From NCBI RefSeq assembly GCF_020149915.1, contig NZ_CP083760.1, positions 1,116,001-1,180,000 of the forward strand: DNA of 64,000 bases, read 5' to 3'. The position numbers and the translations under genes were made by a program. The stretch is from Candidatus Sulfidibacterium hydrothermale. GTDB taxonomy: Bacteria; Bacteroidota; Bacteroidia; Bacteroidales; F082. Shown piece after piece: positions 51,123 to 60,266 of this stretch. Positions within the stretch are counted from its first letter, which is position 1, and each line of letters opens with the position of its first letter. The notes beneath the pieces are model-generated. The model was not told the origin of the DNA. It saw only the letters and a program-made list of their open reading frames with translations, and searched no databases.

Positions 51123-51152
51123 TTTGTACTTCAATAAATTGTTATAATTTTG
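51123..51152 (+). promoter_or_regulatory. Promoter of the bamD-coaBC operon
   Basis: TTTG (51123-51126) and TAATTTTG (51145-51152) are separated by 18 nt, the same spacing as at 46193. The ATG of bamD follows after only 4 nt, so this transcript may be leaderless. The remainder of the 50851-51122 gap is A/T-rich with no recognised element. Confidence 0.65.
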
Positions 51153-51156
51153 CCGC

Positions 51157-51951
51157 ATGCTAAAAAAGGCTTGGATTTTTTTGTTAATTACTGGTTATAT
51201 AGTAGTTAGCAGTGGATGTCACGATTATTCAAAGATTTTAAAGAGTCCGGATAATACGTTGAAGTATGAAACGGGGGTAGACCTGTATGAAAATGGTGAT
51301 TTTAAAAAGGCGCTGGAGTTCTTTGATATGCTACGAACCTTTTATCAGGGAACGGAGAAAGGGGAGAAGTTGACGTACTATACGGCCAACTGTTATTTTC
51401 AGATGAAAGACTACCAGCTGGCCAGTTATTATTTTCACCAGTACCAACAGATGTATCCGAAAGGTAAGCATGCTGAAGAGTCGGCTTATTTGCAGGCGTA
51501 CTGTACTTATCTGACTTCGCCCCGCCCTGAGCTGGACCAAACCAATACGTACAAAGCATTGCAGGAGCTGCAGGCTTTTATTAACCGGTATCCTAACAGT
51601 CCCAGGGTAGGAAAAGCAACGCAGTTGATGGATAATCTGCATAAAAAGCTGGAGATTAAAGAGTTTAAAACGGCTTATCTCTATTACCGGATGGAAAGTT
51701 ACCAAGCCGCAATTACTTCGTTCAAGAACCTGCTGAATGATTATCCAAACAGCGACAGCAGAGAGTTATACATGTACTACATTGCCAAGGCTTATTATGA
51801 ATATGCCAGCAAAAGTGTTGTGGAAAAACAAAAGGAACGTTATGAAAAAATGGTGGAAGCTTACAACAATCTGTTGTTTCTCTTCCCCAAAAGCAAATAT
51901 TTACCGGAGTTGAAACCGTTAAGTGAAAAAGCAAAACTACATTTAAAATAA
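51157..51951 (+). CDS. bamD: Outer-membrane assembly lipoprotein BamD
   Basis: BamD is an essential TPR lipoprotein that binds BamA. The product (264 residues) has a signal with lipobox VVSSGC (cysteine 21), then TPR-like helices with repeated YPNS and YPKG turn motifs (about 30-260). The start is fixed by the lipoprotein signal. It begins the bamD-omega-coaBC-porD block, a gene order familiar in Bacteroidota. Confidence 0.9.
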   Translation: MLKKAWIFLLITGYIVVSSGCHDYSKILKSPDNTLKYETGVDLYENGDFKKALEFFDMLRTFYQGTEKGEKLTYYTANCYFQMKDYQLASYYFHQYQQMYPKGKHAEESAYLQAYCTYLTSPRPELDQTNTYKALQELQAFINRYPNSPRVGKATQLMDNLHKKLEIKEFKTAYLYYRMESYQAAITSFKNLLNDYPNSDSRELYMYYIAKAYYEYASKSVVEKQKERYEKMVEAYNNLLFLFPKSKYLPELKPLSEKAKLHLK

Positions 51952-51961
51952 ATAAACAATC

Positions 51962-52297
51962 ATGGACTACAAAAAAGTGAAAACAGAAACCACAGCCGTT
52001 ACGCGTCATAAAGAGAAATTTTATGAGCAAACCGGAAACATTTACGAAACAGTGGTGGTTTTGTCGAAACGTGCCAACCAGATTGCTCAGGAACTAAAAC
52101 AGGAATTGGATAAGAAAATTTCCGAATTTGCTTCGGCCAACGACAATCTGGAAGAAGTTTTTGAAAACCGGGAACAGATCGAGATTGCCAAATATTACGA
52201 AAGACTTCCCAAGCCCACTTTGTTGGCTATTCATGAATTTTTGAACGGAGAAATTTATATCCGAAATCCACATAAAGAAAAAGCACTCGACTTTTAG
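51962..52297 (+). CDS. RNA polymerase omega-like (Rpb6 family) subunit
   Basis: This 111-residue protein has the omega/Rpb6 core: IYETVVVLSKRANQIAQELKQELDKKISEFA. It follows bamD by 10 bp and precedes coaBC by 31 bp. In Bacteroidota a divergent omega subunit is encoded here and helps RNA polymerase assembly. It is longer than E. coli RpoZ at the C-terminus, where the segment KPTLLAIHEFLNGEIYIRNP is typical of the phylum. Confidence 0.85.
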   Translation: MDYKKVKTETTAVTRHKEKFYEQTGNIYETVVVLSKRANQIAQELKQELDKKISEFASANDNLEEVFENREQIEIAKYYERLPKPTLLAIHEFLNGEIYIRNPHKEKALDF

Positions 52298-52328
52298 TTT
52301 GAAAGCCGTGGAATAAAAGAAAACCGGC

Positions 52329-53531
52329 ATGCTCAAAGGAAAAAAAATTATTGTAGGCATTACGGGAGGCATTGCCGCCTACAAAATTCCTTTGCTTATC
52401 CGGTTGTTGAAAAAAGAAGGCGCCGAAGTTCAGGTGATCATGACGCCTTTTGCCAAAGAGTTTGTTACACCACTTACTTTATCGGTAGTATCTGAAAAGC
52501 CGGTACTTTCTGACTATTATGTAAAAGACGACGGAAGCTGGCACAGTCATGTGGAGCTGGGGTTGTGGGCCGATGCTTTTTTGCTGGCTCCGCTTACCGC
52601 GAATACCATGGCTAAAATGGCTGCCGGTATTGCCGACAATTTTTTACTTACTGTGGTGCTTTCGGCACGCTGTCCGGTGTTTTTTGCTCCTACCATGGAT
52701 TTGGACATGTTTCAGCATCCCACGGTACAGCAAAATATTCAACAATTGATCCGTTTGGGCTATCATTATATCGAACCTGCAGAGGGTGAACTGGCCAGCG
52801 GATTGAAAGGCAAGGGACGGATGAAAGAGCCGGAAGTCCTTTTAGAAGCGTTAACCCGGTTTTTTTCTGGTGAAAGAGCTTTTGCCGGGAAAAAAGTGAT
52901 GGTTACCGCAGGTCCTACTCATGAACCGATTGATCCGGTTCGGTTTATTGGAAACAGTAGTTCCGGAAAAATGGGATGGGCTATTGCCCGGGCATTTGCC
53001 CGCCAGGGAGCTGATGTCCGGCTGATTATGGGACCGACGGATATTCAAACCGATTTTCCGGGAATTCAAACCCTTTCTGTTACTACGGCAGCAGAGATGG
53101 AAAAAGCCTGTAAACAGGTTTTCCCGGAAACAGATATTGCGGTAATGGCAGCAGCTGTAGCTGATTTTACACCGGCAGAAACTGCTTCGGAGAAAATAAA
53201 AAAAGCTAACGGTCCTGATGTTATACACCTGAAGCCAACGGCCGATATTCTGGCCGGACTGGGAAAAATGAAAAGAAAAGATCAGATTCTGGCCGGTTTT
53301 GCATTGGAAACCGAACAGGAACTGGAACATGCCAAAGAAAAACTGAAAAAGAAAAACCTGGATTTGATCGTTTTGAATTCTTTGAGAGACAAAGGAGCCG
53401 GGTTTGGAACCGATACCAACAAGATTACCGTGATTACCGCTGACGAAATGGTAAAAACATATCCCTTGAAAACAAAAGATGCTGTAGCTGAAGATATTCT
53501 TTCCGTGATAAAAAATTTGATGGAGAAATAA
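52329..53531 (+). CDS. coaBC: Bifunctional CoaBC (phosphopantothenoylcysteine synthetase/decarboxylase)
   Basis: CoaBC catalyses two steps of coenzyme A synthesis. The N-terminal flavin decarboxylase part (about 1-185) has GITGGIAAYK, the histidine of WHSHVELG, and APLTANTMAKMAAGIADN. The C-terminal synthetase (about 190-400) has TAGPTHEPIDPVRFIGNSSSGKMG and the KxKKxN segment (KIKKAN). The substitution TAN for the usual SAN is common in Bacteroidota. It lies in the bamD operon and is 1 bp from the PorD-like gene. Confidence 0.96.
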   Translation: MLKGKKIIVGITGGIAAYKIPLLIRLLKKEGAEVQVIMTPFAKEFVTPLTLSVVSEKPVLSDYYVKDDGSWHSHVELGLWADAFLLAPLTANTMAKMAAGIADNFLLTVVLSARCPVFFAPTMDLDMFQHPTVQQNIQQLIRLGYHYIEPAEGELASGLKGKGRMKEPEVLLEALTRFFSGERAFAGKKVMVTAGPTHEPIDPVRFIGNSSSGKMGWAIARAFARQGADVRLIMGPTDIQTDFPGIQTLSVTTAAEMEKACKQVFPETDIAVMAAAVADFTPAETASEKIKKANGPDVIHLKPTADILAGLGKMKRKDQILAGFALETEQELEHAKEKLKKKNLDLIVLNSLRDKGAGFGTDTNKITVITADEMVKTYPLKTKDAVAEDILSVIKNLMEK

Positions 53532-53532
53532 A

Positions 53533-54435
53533 ATGAAGCATGCCGGTCTGTTGCTTGTTCTGTTGATACTGACTGTTTCCGGTGCCCTGGCACAGGAATT
53601 CAACTGTAAAGTACAAATTAATACCCAGCAGGTTCAAGGTTTTGACCGGAGTGTGGTCAGCGATCTGAAAACGGCCATGACGGAGTTTATCAATAACCGG
53701 AAATGGTCGGATTATCATTTTGCTCCGGAAGAGAAAATCGAATGTACCTTACTTTTTACGGTTACCCGGATTGCCAATAATGAAGATTTTACCGGAACGT
53801 TCAGTATTATTTTGCAACGTCCGGTTTTCAACAGCAATTACAACTCGCCGCTTTTGAATATGATTGATAAAAACATCCGGTTTAAATATCAACCATCACA
53901 GGCTATGAATTTTTCGGAAAATACTTTTTCGGATAATCTCACTTCGTTACTGGCTTTTTATGCCAATATGATGTTGGGGATTTATTTCGACTCTTTTGCC
54001 CTTGATGGCGGTACGGTGTTTTACAATCATGCCATGACAGTGGTTCAAACGGCCCAGAATTCAGGTTATACCGGATGGCAGTCGTTTGAAAGTGAAAAAA
54101 ACCGGTATCATTTTGTTGAACAGTATCTGAACAAAGCTTATGAGCCGTTGCGTATTTTTTTGTACCGGTATCATCGTAAAGGGATGGATGTAATGTATAA
54201 TGATGTGGCCGGAGGCCGGAAAGTCATCCTGTCCTCGCTTTCTTTGCTGAAAAAGGTATATGACAAACGTCCCGGACTTTATGCGATGCAGTTGCTGTTA
54301 GATGCCAAAAGAAATGAAATTATTCAGATCTTTTCCAAAGCAACGCCTGCCGAGAAAAACCAAATGGTTGCTTTGATGAGTCAGATTGATGCGCCTAACG
54401 GGATGCGCTATCGCGAAGTATTACAACAACGATAA
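53533..54435 (+). CDS. PorD-like (DUF4835) protein, type IX secretion-associated
   Basis: This 300-residue protein has a signal peptide (ending SGALAQ) and a DUF4835 domain throughout, with VQGFDRSVVSDLKTAMTEFINNRKW and a C-terminal NGMRYREVL. DUF4835 proteins are annotated as PorD of the type IX secretion system. The conserved position after coaBC supports this. It is probably periplasmic; its molecular role is not defined. Confidence 0.85.
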   Translation: MKHAGLLLVLLILTVSGALAQEFNCKVQINTQQVQGFDRSVVSDLKTAMTEFINNRKWSDYHFAPEEKIECTLLFTVTRIANNEDFTGTFSIILQRPVFNSNYNSPLLNMIDKNIRFKYQPSQAMNFSENTFSDNLTSLLAFYANMMLGIYFDSFALDGGTVFYNHAMTVVQTAQNSGYTGWQSFESEKNRYHFVEQYLNKAYEPLRIFLYRYHRKGMDVMYNDVAGGRKVILSSLSLLKKVYDKRPGLYAMQLLLDAKRNEIIQIFSKATPAEKNQMVALMSQIDAPNGMRYREVLQQR

Positions 54436-54600
54436 AAAAGAGAAAGCCCAAAAAGCCATTCTTCCGGTTTCCGGTCGGGAGAGAAGGAATCCTGCAAAAT
54501 CGTATCATTGATTATTAAAAGATTACTTTGTTCCCCTTGAATGACTGTTCAGCCTTTCTCTTTTGTCAATATAAGTTTTTTGTGCGATAAACCTTATGCG

Positions 54601-54665
54601 ATACTAAATCAAAGCGCTTTTGGGATTGATATGAACCAAAAGCGCTTTGATTGGCAAACAGTATT
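54601..54665. repeat. Dispersed palindromic repeat, copy C (cleanest copy)
   Basis: AATCAAAGCGCTTTTGG (54607-54623) and CCAAAAGCGCTTTGATT (54636-54652) are perfect 17-bp inverted arms around a 12-nt loop. It is in the opposite orientation to copies A and B. It lies between convergent genes and may also act as a terminator. Confidence 0.88.
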
Positions 54666-57090
54666 AGAATTTTAAATTAATGCCGGCCATAAAGTTAAAC
54701 TCAGCCTGCGGGAAATATCCGTTCATTTCTGATTCCACACCGTTGTAAACATAGCGGTAAACCCAGGCATTGGTTTCGTATTTTTCACTGAATATATTGT
54801 TTAGATGCACCACCATCGACAACGATTTGATTCCTTTTAAGTAAAGGGTATAATCCAGTTTTATATTGTTTACCCAGTAAGGATCAAGGCTCCGCTCTTT
54901 GGATGATGTATTGTCAATATATTGCCGGGATACATATTTTGAGATCCAGGCGATATGAAAGTTTTTAGCCGCCGTCCAGGTGAGGATGCTTCCGGCTACC
55001 AAATCGGGGGAAAAGGAAATGTCGGTAGTGCCGAGATATTTTTCGTATTGGAGAGGCTGATGTGCCGGATCATCCCAATAGTTCCAATTATCGATGTATT
55101 CGGTAAAGTCTTTGATTTTATTTTGGCTGAGGCTCATGTTGGCATTCCACACGAGTGTTTTAGACCATTTCCACACCGTGGATATCTCAATTCCTGCCCG
55201 ATAACTTTTGGGTACGTTGGTCATAATGGCTGTTCCCACATTATTTATTTTTCCGGTCATTACCAGTTGGTCTTTGTAGTCCATGTAGTAAATATTGGTT
55301 TTTAAAGCAATGTTATTTCCCGAAAGTTCATATCCAAGTTCATAATCAATAAGCCGTTCAGCCCGGATGTCTTGTCCCGGATCGGCATCACGGTAAACAG
55401 AGCGGTTGGGCTCGCGATGAGAAACCCCCAACGAAAAATAGAAACTGTTTTTGGGGTTTAAGGCATACGAAATACCGGCTTTCGGATTAAAAAAGTGGAA
55501 AAAATGTTCCTGGGTTAAATCCCGCAGGTCGTCGTGGGTTCCTTTGATGCTGTAGTCGATATAGCGGTATTGCGCATCGGCCATGGTACTCCATTTTTCC
55601 GTGAAACGATAATGCCACCGGGCAAAAATGTTCACGTCGGTTTTTTCTCCTGTGTTGAAGTACCAGTTCCGGTCGTAATCTCCCAAACGGGCTACCTGTG
55701 CCCAGACAATTTTTCCGTAGTGGTCGCCATCGTAGTAGTTCCAGCCTCCGCCGAAAGAGAGTGTACTCCGGATGGTCTTGTAATTCCCGGTGAGATTAAT
55801 ACCGTAAAACCAGTTGTCGAGCCACTTTTGGCGAATCAGGTTGGTACGGGAGATGGTATCGTTTCCGATAATGGTATCATTCATTCCATATTTAGAAAAC
55901 TTTTGTTGGTTCTTGTAAGAGTTATAATATCCAAAACCACGGGTCAGGAAAAGTGCAGCTGCCAGATCAAGTTTTTGGTTAAACTGGTGTGCATAATGAA
56001 GTTGATAGTAATTCTGGGTGTAATTATCGGTTTGATCGTCGTAATATCCCAGAAATTTGCCGTTTGCATCGTAAATGGCTCCGGCCGGATTGTAGGTGCG
56101 GTTTGTTTTCAGGCTGTCTTTAGGAACGCCGTACCATGCCTGATAGGTTTTTTCGTGTCCCATCATCACAATGGCTTTTACCACATCTTTTTTACCGTAA
56201 TAACCGCCCGAAAGGTATCCTGAACGCAGTTTTGAAAATGCCCTGTCGATGTAACCGTCTGAGCGGATATCCGAAAAACGCCCATTAAAAACCCAGTGTT
56301 TGTTCAGGAGTCCTGTACCCAGCAATGCGGTGTTTTTAAAAGTATTAAACGACCCGGCAAAACTGCTGACTTCGGCATAGGCATCCGGATTAAAATGATC
56401 GGTTTTGATGTTGATGCTGGCACCGAAAGCTGCCGAACCGTTACCGGAAGTACCAACTCCCCGCTGTATTTGAATGTTATCGACCGAGGACGCCAGATCG
56501 GGTAAATCGACAAAATAAACGCCTTGCGATTCGGCATCGTTTACCGGAACGCCGTTTAACGTGACGTTGATTCCGGTCAGATCCACCCCGCGAATTCGCA
56601 TTCCGGTATATCCCACGCCGGCACCGGCATCAGAGGTTACGACCATGGAAGGCGTCATCTGCAACAAAAAGGGCAGATCTTGTCCTGAATTGTTTTTGTT
56701 CAGGGTTTTCCCGTTAATGTTTTCATGGGTAGTGGGAGAAGCTGCTGTTGCCCGGGTAGCGGAGATGATCACCTCGTCACTCATGTAGCTCAACGGCTGA
56801 AGGGGAATATCCAGCTGTTTGTTTTTTTGAAGATGTACTTTGATGGTTTTGGTGTGATACCCCACAAAGCTTACTTTTAAGAGGTAATCGCCGGGTTTAA
56901 GATGTGTAAACGAAAAATTTCCGTTACTGTTGGTGGCTACAGCCATGAAACCGTTTCCCAGAATGACGTTGGCTCCGGCAAGCGGTTGATGATCGTTGCT
57001 GTCATAAACTTTACCCGAAAGGGTATTTTGCGCCTGTAAAACAAAAGGAAACAGGAGCAAAATCATGAAAATTGTTTTTAAATAACGCAT
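54664..57090 (-). CDS. TonB-dependent receptor under a TPP riboswitch (thiamine-type)
   Basis: This 808-residue receptor has a signal peptide, an N-terminal carboxypeptidase-like domain (about 22-105), a plug (about 110-225) and a large barrel ending MAGINLKF. Because a TPP riboswitch precedes the gene, the substrate is expected to be thiamine, a precursor, or a thiamine phosphate. No thi genes are adjacent. The receptor is a single-gene unit in this window. The link to thiamine comes from the riboswitch, not from the protein itself. Confidence 0.88.
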   Translation of the reverse strand: MRYLKTIFMILLLFPFVLQAQNTLSGKVYDSNDHQPLAGANVILGNGFMAVATNSNGNFSFTHLKPGDYLLKVSFVGYHTKTIKVHLQKNKQLDIPLQPLSYMSDEVIISATRATAASPTTHENINGKTLNKNNSGQDLPFLLQMTPSMVVTSDAGAGVGYTGMRIRGVDLTGINVTLNGVPVNDAESQGVYFVDLPDLASSVDNIQIQRGVGTSGNGSAAFGASINIKTDHFNPDAYAEVSSFAGSFNTFKNTALLGTGLLNKHWVFNGRFSDIRSDGYIDRAFSKLRSGYLSGGYYGKKDVVKAIVMMGHEKTYQAWYGVPKDSLKTNRTYNPAGAIYDANGKFLGYYDDQTDNYTQNYYQLHYAHQFNQKLDLAAALFLTRGFGYYNSYKNQQKFSKYGMNDTIIGNDTISRTNLIRQKWLDNWFYGINLTGNYKTIRSTLSFGGGWNYYDGDHYGKIVWAQVARLGDYDRNWYFNTGEKTDVNIFARWHYRFTEKWSTMADAQYRYIDYSIKGTHDDLRDLTQEHFFHFFNPKAGISYALNPKNSFYFSLGVSHREPNRSVYRDADPGQDIRAERLIDYELGYELSGNNIALKTNIYYMDYKDQLVMTGKINNVGTAIMTNVPKSYRAGIEISTVWKWSKTLVWNANMSLSQNKIKDFTEYIDNWNYWDDPAHQPLQYEKYLGTTDISFSPDLVAGSILTWTAAKNFHIAWISKYVSRQYIDNTSSKERSLDPYWVNNIKLDYTLYLKGIKSLSMVVHLNNIFSEKYETNAWVYRYVYNGVESEMNGYFPQAEFNFMAGINLKF

Positions 57091-57152
57091 AGCTCAATTG
57101 ATTTAAGTGAATTAAATCAACAGAGGTTCGCCTGAATGGGTTGTGTAATTTC

Positions 57153-57226
57153 TCTTTCCTACGGCGGCATTACCCGCATCAGGTTCAGAGGGTTTGATCT
57201 CAGCCCGTGTATTAAGGCACCCCTAT
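57153..57226 (-). promoter_or_regulatory. TPP (thi-box) riboswitch
   Basis: On the minus strand the sequence has AGGGGTGCC, CGGGCTGAGA, ACCCTCTGAACCTGATG, CGGGTAATGCCGCCGTAGGAAA, all in order as in TPP riboswitches. It ends about 60 nt before the receptor start. Confidence 0.94.
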
Positions 57227-57338
57227 TGGTTGATGGGGCAAAAGTAAATATTTTTTTAAGCGAAAGAAAATGAGATGTGTTTTTTCCGGAAAAAGTTGGC
57301 TCCGGAGTTTGATTTTGCCTGAAATAAACAGTTGGTAA

Positions 57339-58382
57339 TCAGATTTTATTTTTTAAAATAGCCTGATTGATTCTTTTGGCAATGCATGGTCCTTCGTAAA
57401 TAAATCCGGTATAAACCTGGATCAGATCAGCACCGGCACGGAACATCTCCAGTGCGTCCTGTGGCGTGAAAATACCTCCGACACCGATGAGGGGAAATGC
57501 TTTTCCTGATTTTTCCGAAAGATACCGGACCACCTCCAAAGCTCTTTTTTGCAAAGGTTTTCCGCTGAGCCCGCCCCGGCCAATGGAGTTTATTTTTTCG
57601 GAAGAGGACTTCAGTCCTTTTCGTTCGGTTGTGGTGTTTACCGCAACAACGCCGGCAATGTTTGTTTCGCGGATCAGCTGAATTACCTCGTCCAGCTGGT
57701 GGTTGTTCAGGTCGGGAGAAACTTTTAAAAAGATGGGTTTGGCGTGTTTTTTCTTTTGGTTTATCTGCTGCAGGCGGGTTAAAATATCCCGCAGCATTTT
57801 GGCATCCTGTAGTTCACGCAGGTCGGTTACATTGGGACAACTGACATTGACCACGAAATAATCGCCGGTATCAAATAACTGCTCAAAAAGCTGGACATAG
57901 TCATTTACTGCTTGATCATTAGACGTTTGGGTATTTTTTCCCAGGTTGATCCCAACAATCAACGATTGGTTTTTCCTTTTTCTCAGCCGTTGCCTGATGA
58001 TTTCCACTCCGGGATTATTAAATCCCATCCGGTTGATAAGCGCCTGATCGACAGGCAGGCGAAATAAACGGGGTTTTTCATTTCCGGGTTGTGCCACCGG
58101 TGTTACAGCCCCGACTTCTACAAAACCAAAACCAAAATTTCCCAGAGCATCAAACAAATTTCCATCTTTGTCAAAACCGGCAGCAATACCTACCGGATTT
58201 GAAAAATGCAATCCGGCAATGCTGCGTTCCAGTGTTGGATGGTTTACAGAGAAAAAATAACGGACTGCCCCGGCAATACCCGGAATGCTGAAGGCAAATC
58301 GTAAAGTAAAACCCACAAAATGATGAACCTTTTCAGGATCAAAGCGAAAAAGCAACGGCCTGACAAAGGTTTTGTACACCAT
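57339..58382 (-). CDS. pyrD: Dihydroorotate dehydrogenase, quinone-dependent (class 2-like)
   Basis: PyrD oxidises dihydroorotate to orotate in pyrimidine synthesis. The 347-residue sequence has the class 2 N-terminal membrane-binding helices (about 1-45) and core motifs NPVGIAAGFDKDG, NRMGFNNPG, NTTTERKG and QVYTGFIYEGP. The catalytic position, usually serine in class 2, is C182 here (NVSCPN), which is the class 1 residue. The rest of the sequence is class 2. It follows the DUF5606 gene by 2 bp. Confidence 0.94.
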   Translation of the reverse strand: MVYKTFVRPLLFRFDPEKVHHFVGFTLRFAFSIPGIAGAVRYFFSVNHPTLERSIAGLHFSNPVGIAAGFDKDGNLFDALGNFGFGFVEVGAVTPVAQPGNEKPRLFRLPVDQALINRMGFNNPGVEIIRQRLRKRKNQSLIVGINLGKNTQTSNDQAVNDYVQLFEQLFDTGDYFVVNVSCPNVTDLRELQDAKMLRDILTRLQQINQKKKHAKPIFLKVSPDLNNHQLDEVIQLIRETNIAGVVAVNTTTERKGLKSSSEKINSIGRGGLSGKPLQKRALEVVRYLSEKSGKAFPLIGVGGIFTPQDALEMFRAGADLIQVYTGFIYEGPCIAKRINQAILKNKI

Positions 58383-58384
58383 TT

Positions 58385-58873
58385 TTATTTTTTATCTTCA
58401 GAAGATGTTTTTTCGTTTTCTTCTGTTGTTTTCTGGTCTTCCTGCTCTTTCTTGTTGTTTTCTTCGTTATCGCTTTCTTCTTCTTCGCTAAAGTCGAGTA
58501 ACCCTTTTTCGAGTAAAAGATTGTACCAGGTAAACACCTTTTTCATGTCAGAAACATATACACTGTCTTTATCGTAATCGGGTATAGCTTTTTCAAAAAG
58601 CGATTTCAATTGATTGGAAGACAGTTTTTTGGGATTTTCCACCGGTTGTCCGCCTGTACTGTCAAAGATCATTTTCAACGCATCGTGAAGCGGTAAATCT
58701 TCTCCTGTTGTATAAATACTGATTTCCTGTAACGAACTAATGCGTTCATGGGCAAAAGCCGGCATCCGCTTACCGTCGGTAAGCGATTCGACAACCAGGT
58801 TGTTTTTTGCTTCGCCGGCCAGTTTATATAAACCGGGCTTGCCTGCAATTGACAAAATCTTGCTTAAATCCAT
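58385..58873 (-). CDS. DUF5606-type protein with an acidic tail
   Basis: This 162-residue protein starts MDLSKILSIAGKPGLYKLAGEAKNNLVVESL, typical of the conserved DUF5606 family in Bacteroidota. Residues about 1-65 form a compact beta domain and the last 35 residues are almost all E, D, K, N and S. The acidic tail may be disordered. Function is unknown. It is co-directional with pyrD and 2 bp apart. Confidence 0.78.
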   Translation of the reverse strand: MDLSKILSIAGKPGLYKLAGEAKNNLVVESLTDGKRMPAFAHERISSLQEISIYTTGEDLPLHDALKMIFDSTGGQPVENPKKLSSNQLKSLFEKAIPDYDKDSVYVSDMKKVFTWYNLLLEKGLLDFSEEEESDNEENNKKEQEDQKTTEENEKTSSEDKK

Positions 58874-59113
58874 AGATCAAAAAAATTTTTTACAAAAATA
58901 AACTTTTCTTTATCGCTGCCTGCTTTTAAAAATCGTTAAATTTTTTTTTGATGAGAAAAAACTGCTGTTCATGGAACAAAGAAAACAGGAACAGCGGTTT
59001 ATACCGGGGAACATATATTTTTCGCGGATTCATTGCTTTAGACTGTTTGCTTTTAAGGCAGAAAACCATCCCGAAAATAATTCTATTTTTGCCCCTTAAA
59101 AAAAAGGGATTGC

Positions 59114-60013
59114 ATGAAAATACTTAAAGGATTGATGGTGGTAGCGGTGTTGGTTACCGTATTTACTTTTCAGGTGGATGCCAAAGGCAGGGATAAAGCC
59201 ATGGCGGCTTTTAAAAAGGGAGATTATCAGACGGCCCTTGCACTGTGGAGCAAAACCATTGCCAAATACGAAAAACGGAATAAAGGAACCCAGTGTACGG
59301 TATATGATGATGCGGCACAGGCTGCGTTGAAACTGGGAAAAGATGACCTGGCCCGGCAGCTGCTGGAAAAAGCAACTTATTCGGCGTCGGCAACTCCGGA
59401 AGCTTTTGTAGAACTGGCCAAACTCTATCGTAAAATCGATAACCTTTCACTCGAAATCACCACCTTGGAAAGGTATGTGAAGAAATACCCCCACGATAAA
59501 AATATTGTTCCCATGCAGGAACGGCTTTTTGAAACTTACATCGAAAGTGAAAATTGGCAGGAAGCACTTGATTTATGGAAAAAATTACCTGCATCATTTC
59601 AAACAGACACTTCTCATCTTGCCGAGTTGCTTAAAGCCAATATTGCCTTGAACCGGGAAAAAGCAGCGGATACCCTGGCTCCGATGCTCTTAAAAAAGGA
59701 TCCGAAAAATACAGTGGCGTTGGATTATGAAGCAAAAAAATATTTTTGGCGGGCTGAAAACCGGTATCAGGCAGAAATGAAAGCTTACAGCAAAAACAAA
59801 ACCCGCAGTCAGTATGCCCATTTATTAAACGCATTTAAAATAGTAACGGTCGATTTTAAAAAGTCATTGACCTATTTTCGCCGGCTTTATGTCTTGCAGC
59901 CTACATCGGAAAATGCCCGTTATCTCGGAAACATTTATGCCCGGCTTGATGACCGTTCCAAAGCAAAATACTATCAGCATCTGGCCGATAAGCTGAAGAA
60001 GGAAGGGAAGTGA
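59114..60013 (+). CDS. Secreted or periplasmic TPR protein
   Basis: This 299-residue protein has a signal peptide (ending FQVDAKG) and TPR-like helix pairs through most of its length (for example YQTALALWSKTIAKYEKRN and LAELLKANIALNREKAAD). No catalytic motif is visible. A -7 element TATTTTTG (59084-59091) lies 22 bp upstream, and the short inverted repeat CCCTT/AAGGG sits next to the start. It is followed by the long repeat block. Role unknown. Confidence 0.8.
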   Translation: MKILKGLMVVAVLVTVFTFQVDAKGRDKAMAAFKKGDYQTALALWSKTIAKYEKRNKGTQCTVYDDAAQAALKLGKDDLARQLLEKATYSASATPEAFVELAKLYRKIDNLSLEITTLERYVKKYPHDKNIVPMQERLFETYIESENWQEALDLWKKLPASFQTDTSHLAELLKANIALNREKAADTLAPMLLKKDPKNTVALDYEAKKYFWRAENRYQAEMKAYSKNKTRSQYAHLLNAFKIVTVDFKKSLTYFRRLYVLQPTSENARYLGNIYARLDDRSKAKYYQHLADKLKKEGK

Positions 60014-60230
60014 TGAAGGATGTTTGGATGTGGAGATGGAAGGATGTGAGGATGGGAGATTTTTGATGTGGGATGTGAAGATGTGGGATGTTTTAGTTTA
60101 GTATGCCTTAGCGGGAAAAAGGGGACATTGGTCACTGGTCATTGGGAAAAGATGAACGATAAGAGTAAAACGATGAGTTGGTAGTGGTTGATTATCAGTT
60201 GTTTAGTGTTCTGTATTTTGCGTTTGGGAT
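60014..60230. repeat. Intergenic block repeat, copy 2
   Basis: This matches 47859-48085 in order and wording, including GGACATTGGTCACTGGTCAT and GGTTGATTATCAGTTGTTTA, with small insertions. It directly follows the TPR gene, as copy 1 follows the desulfurase gene. Confidence 0.8.
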
Positions 60231-60266
60231 TTTTTGTGATTTGATTTTTTGCTTTTTGGGATTTCT

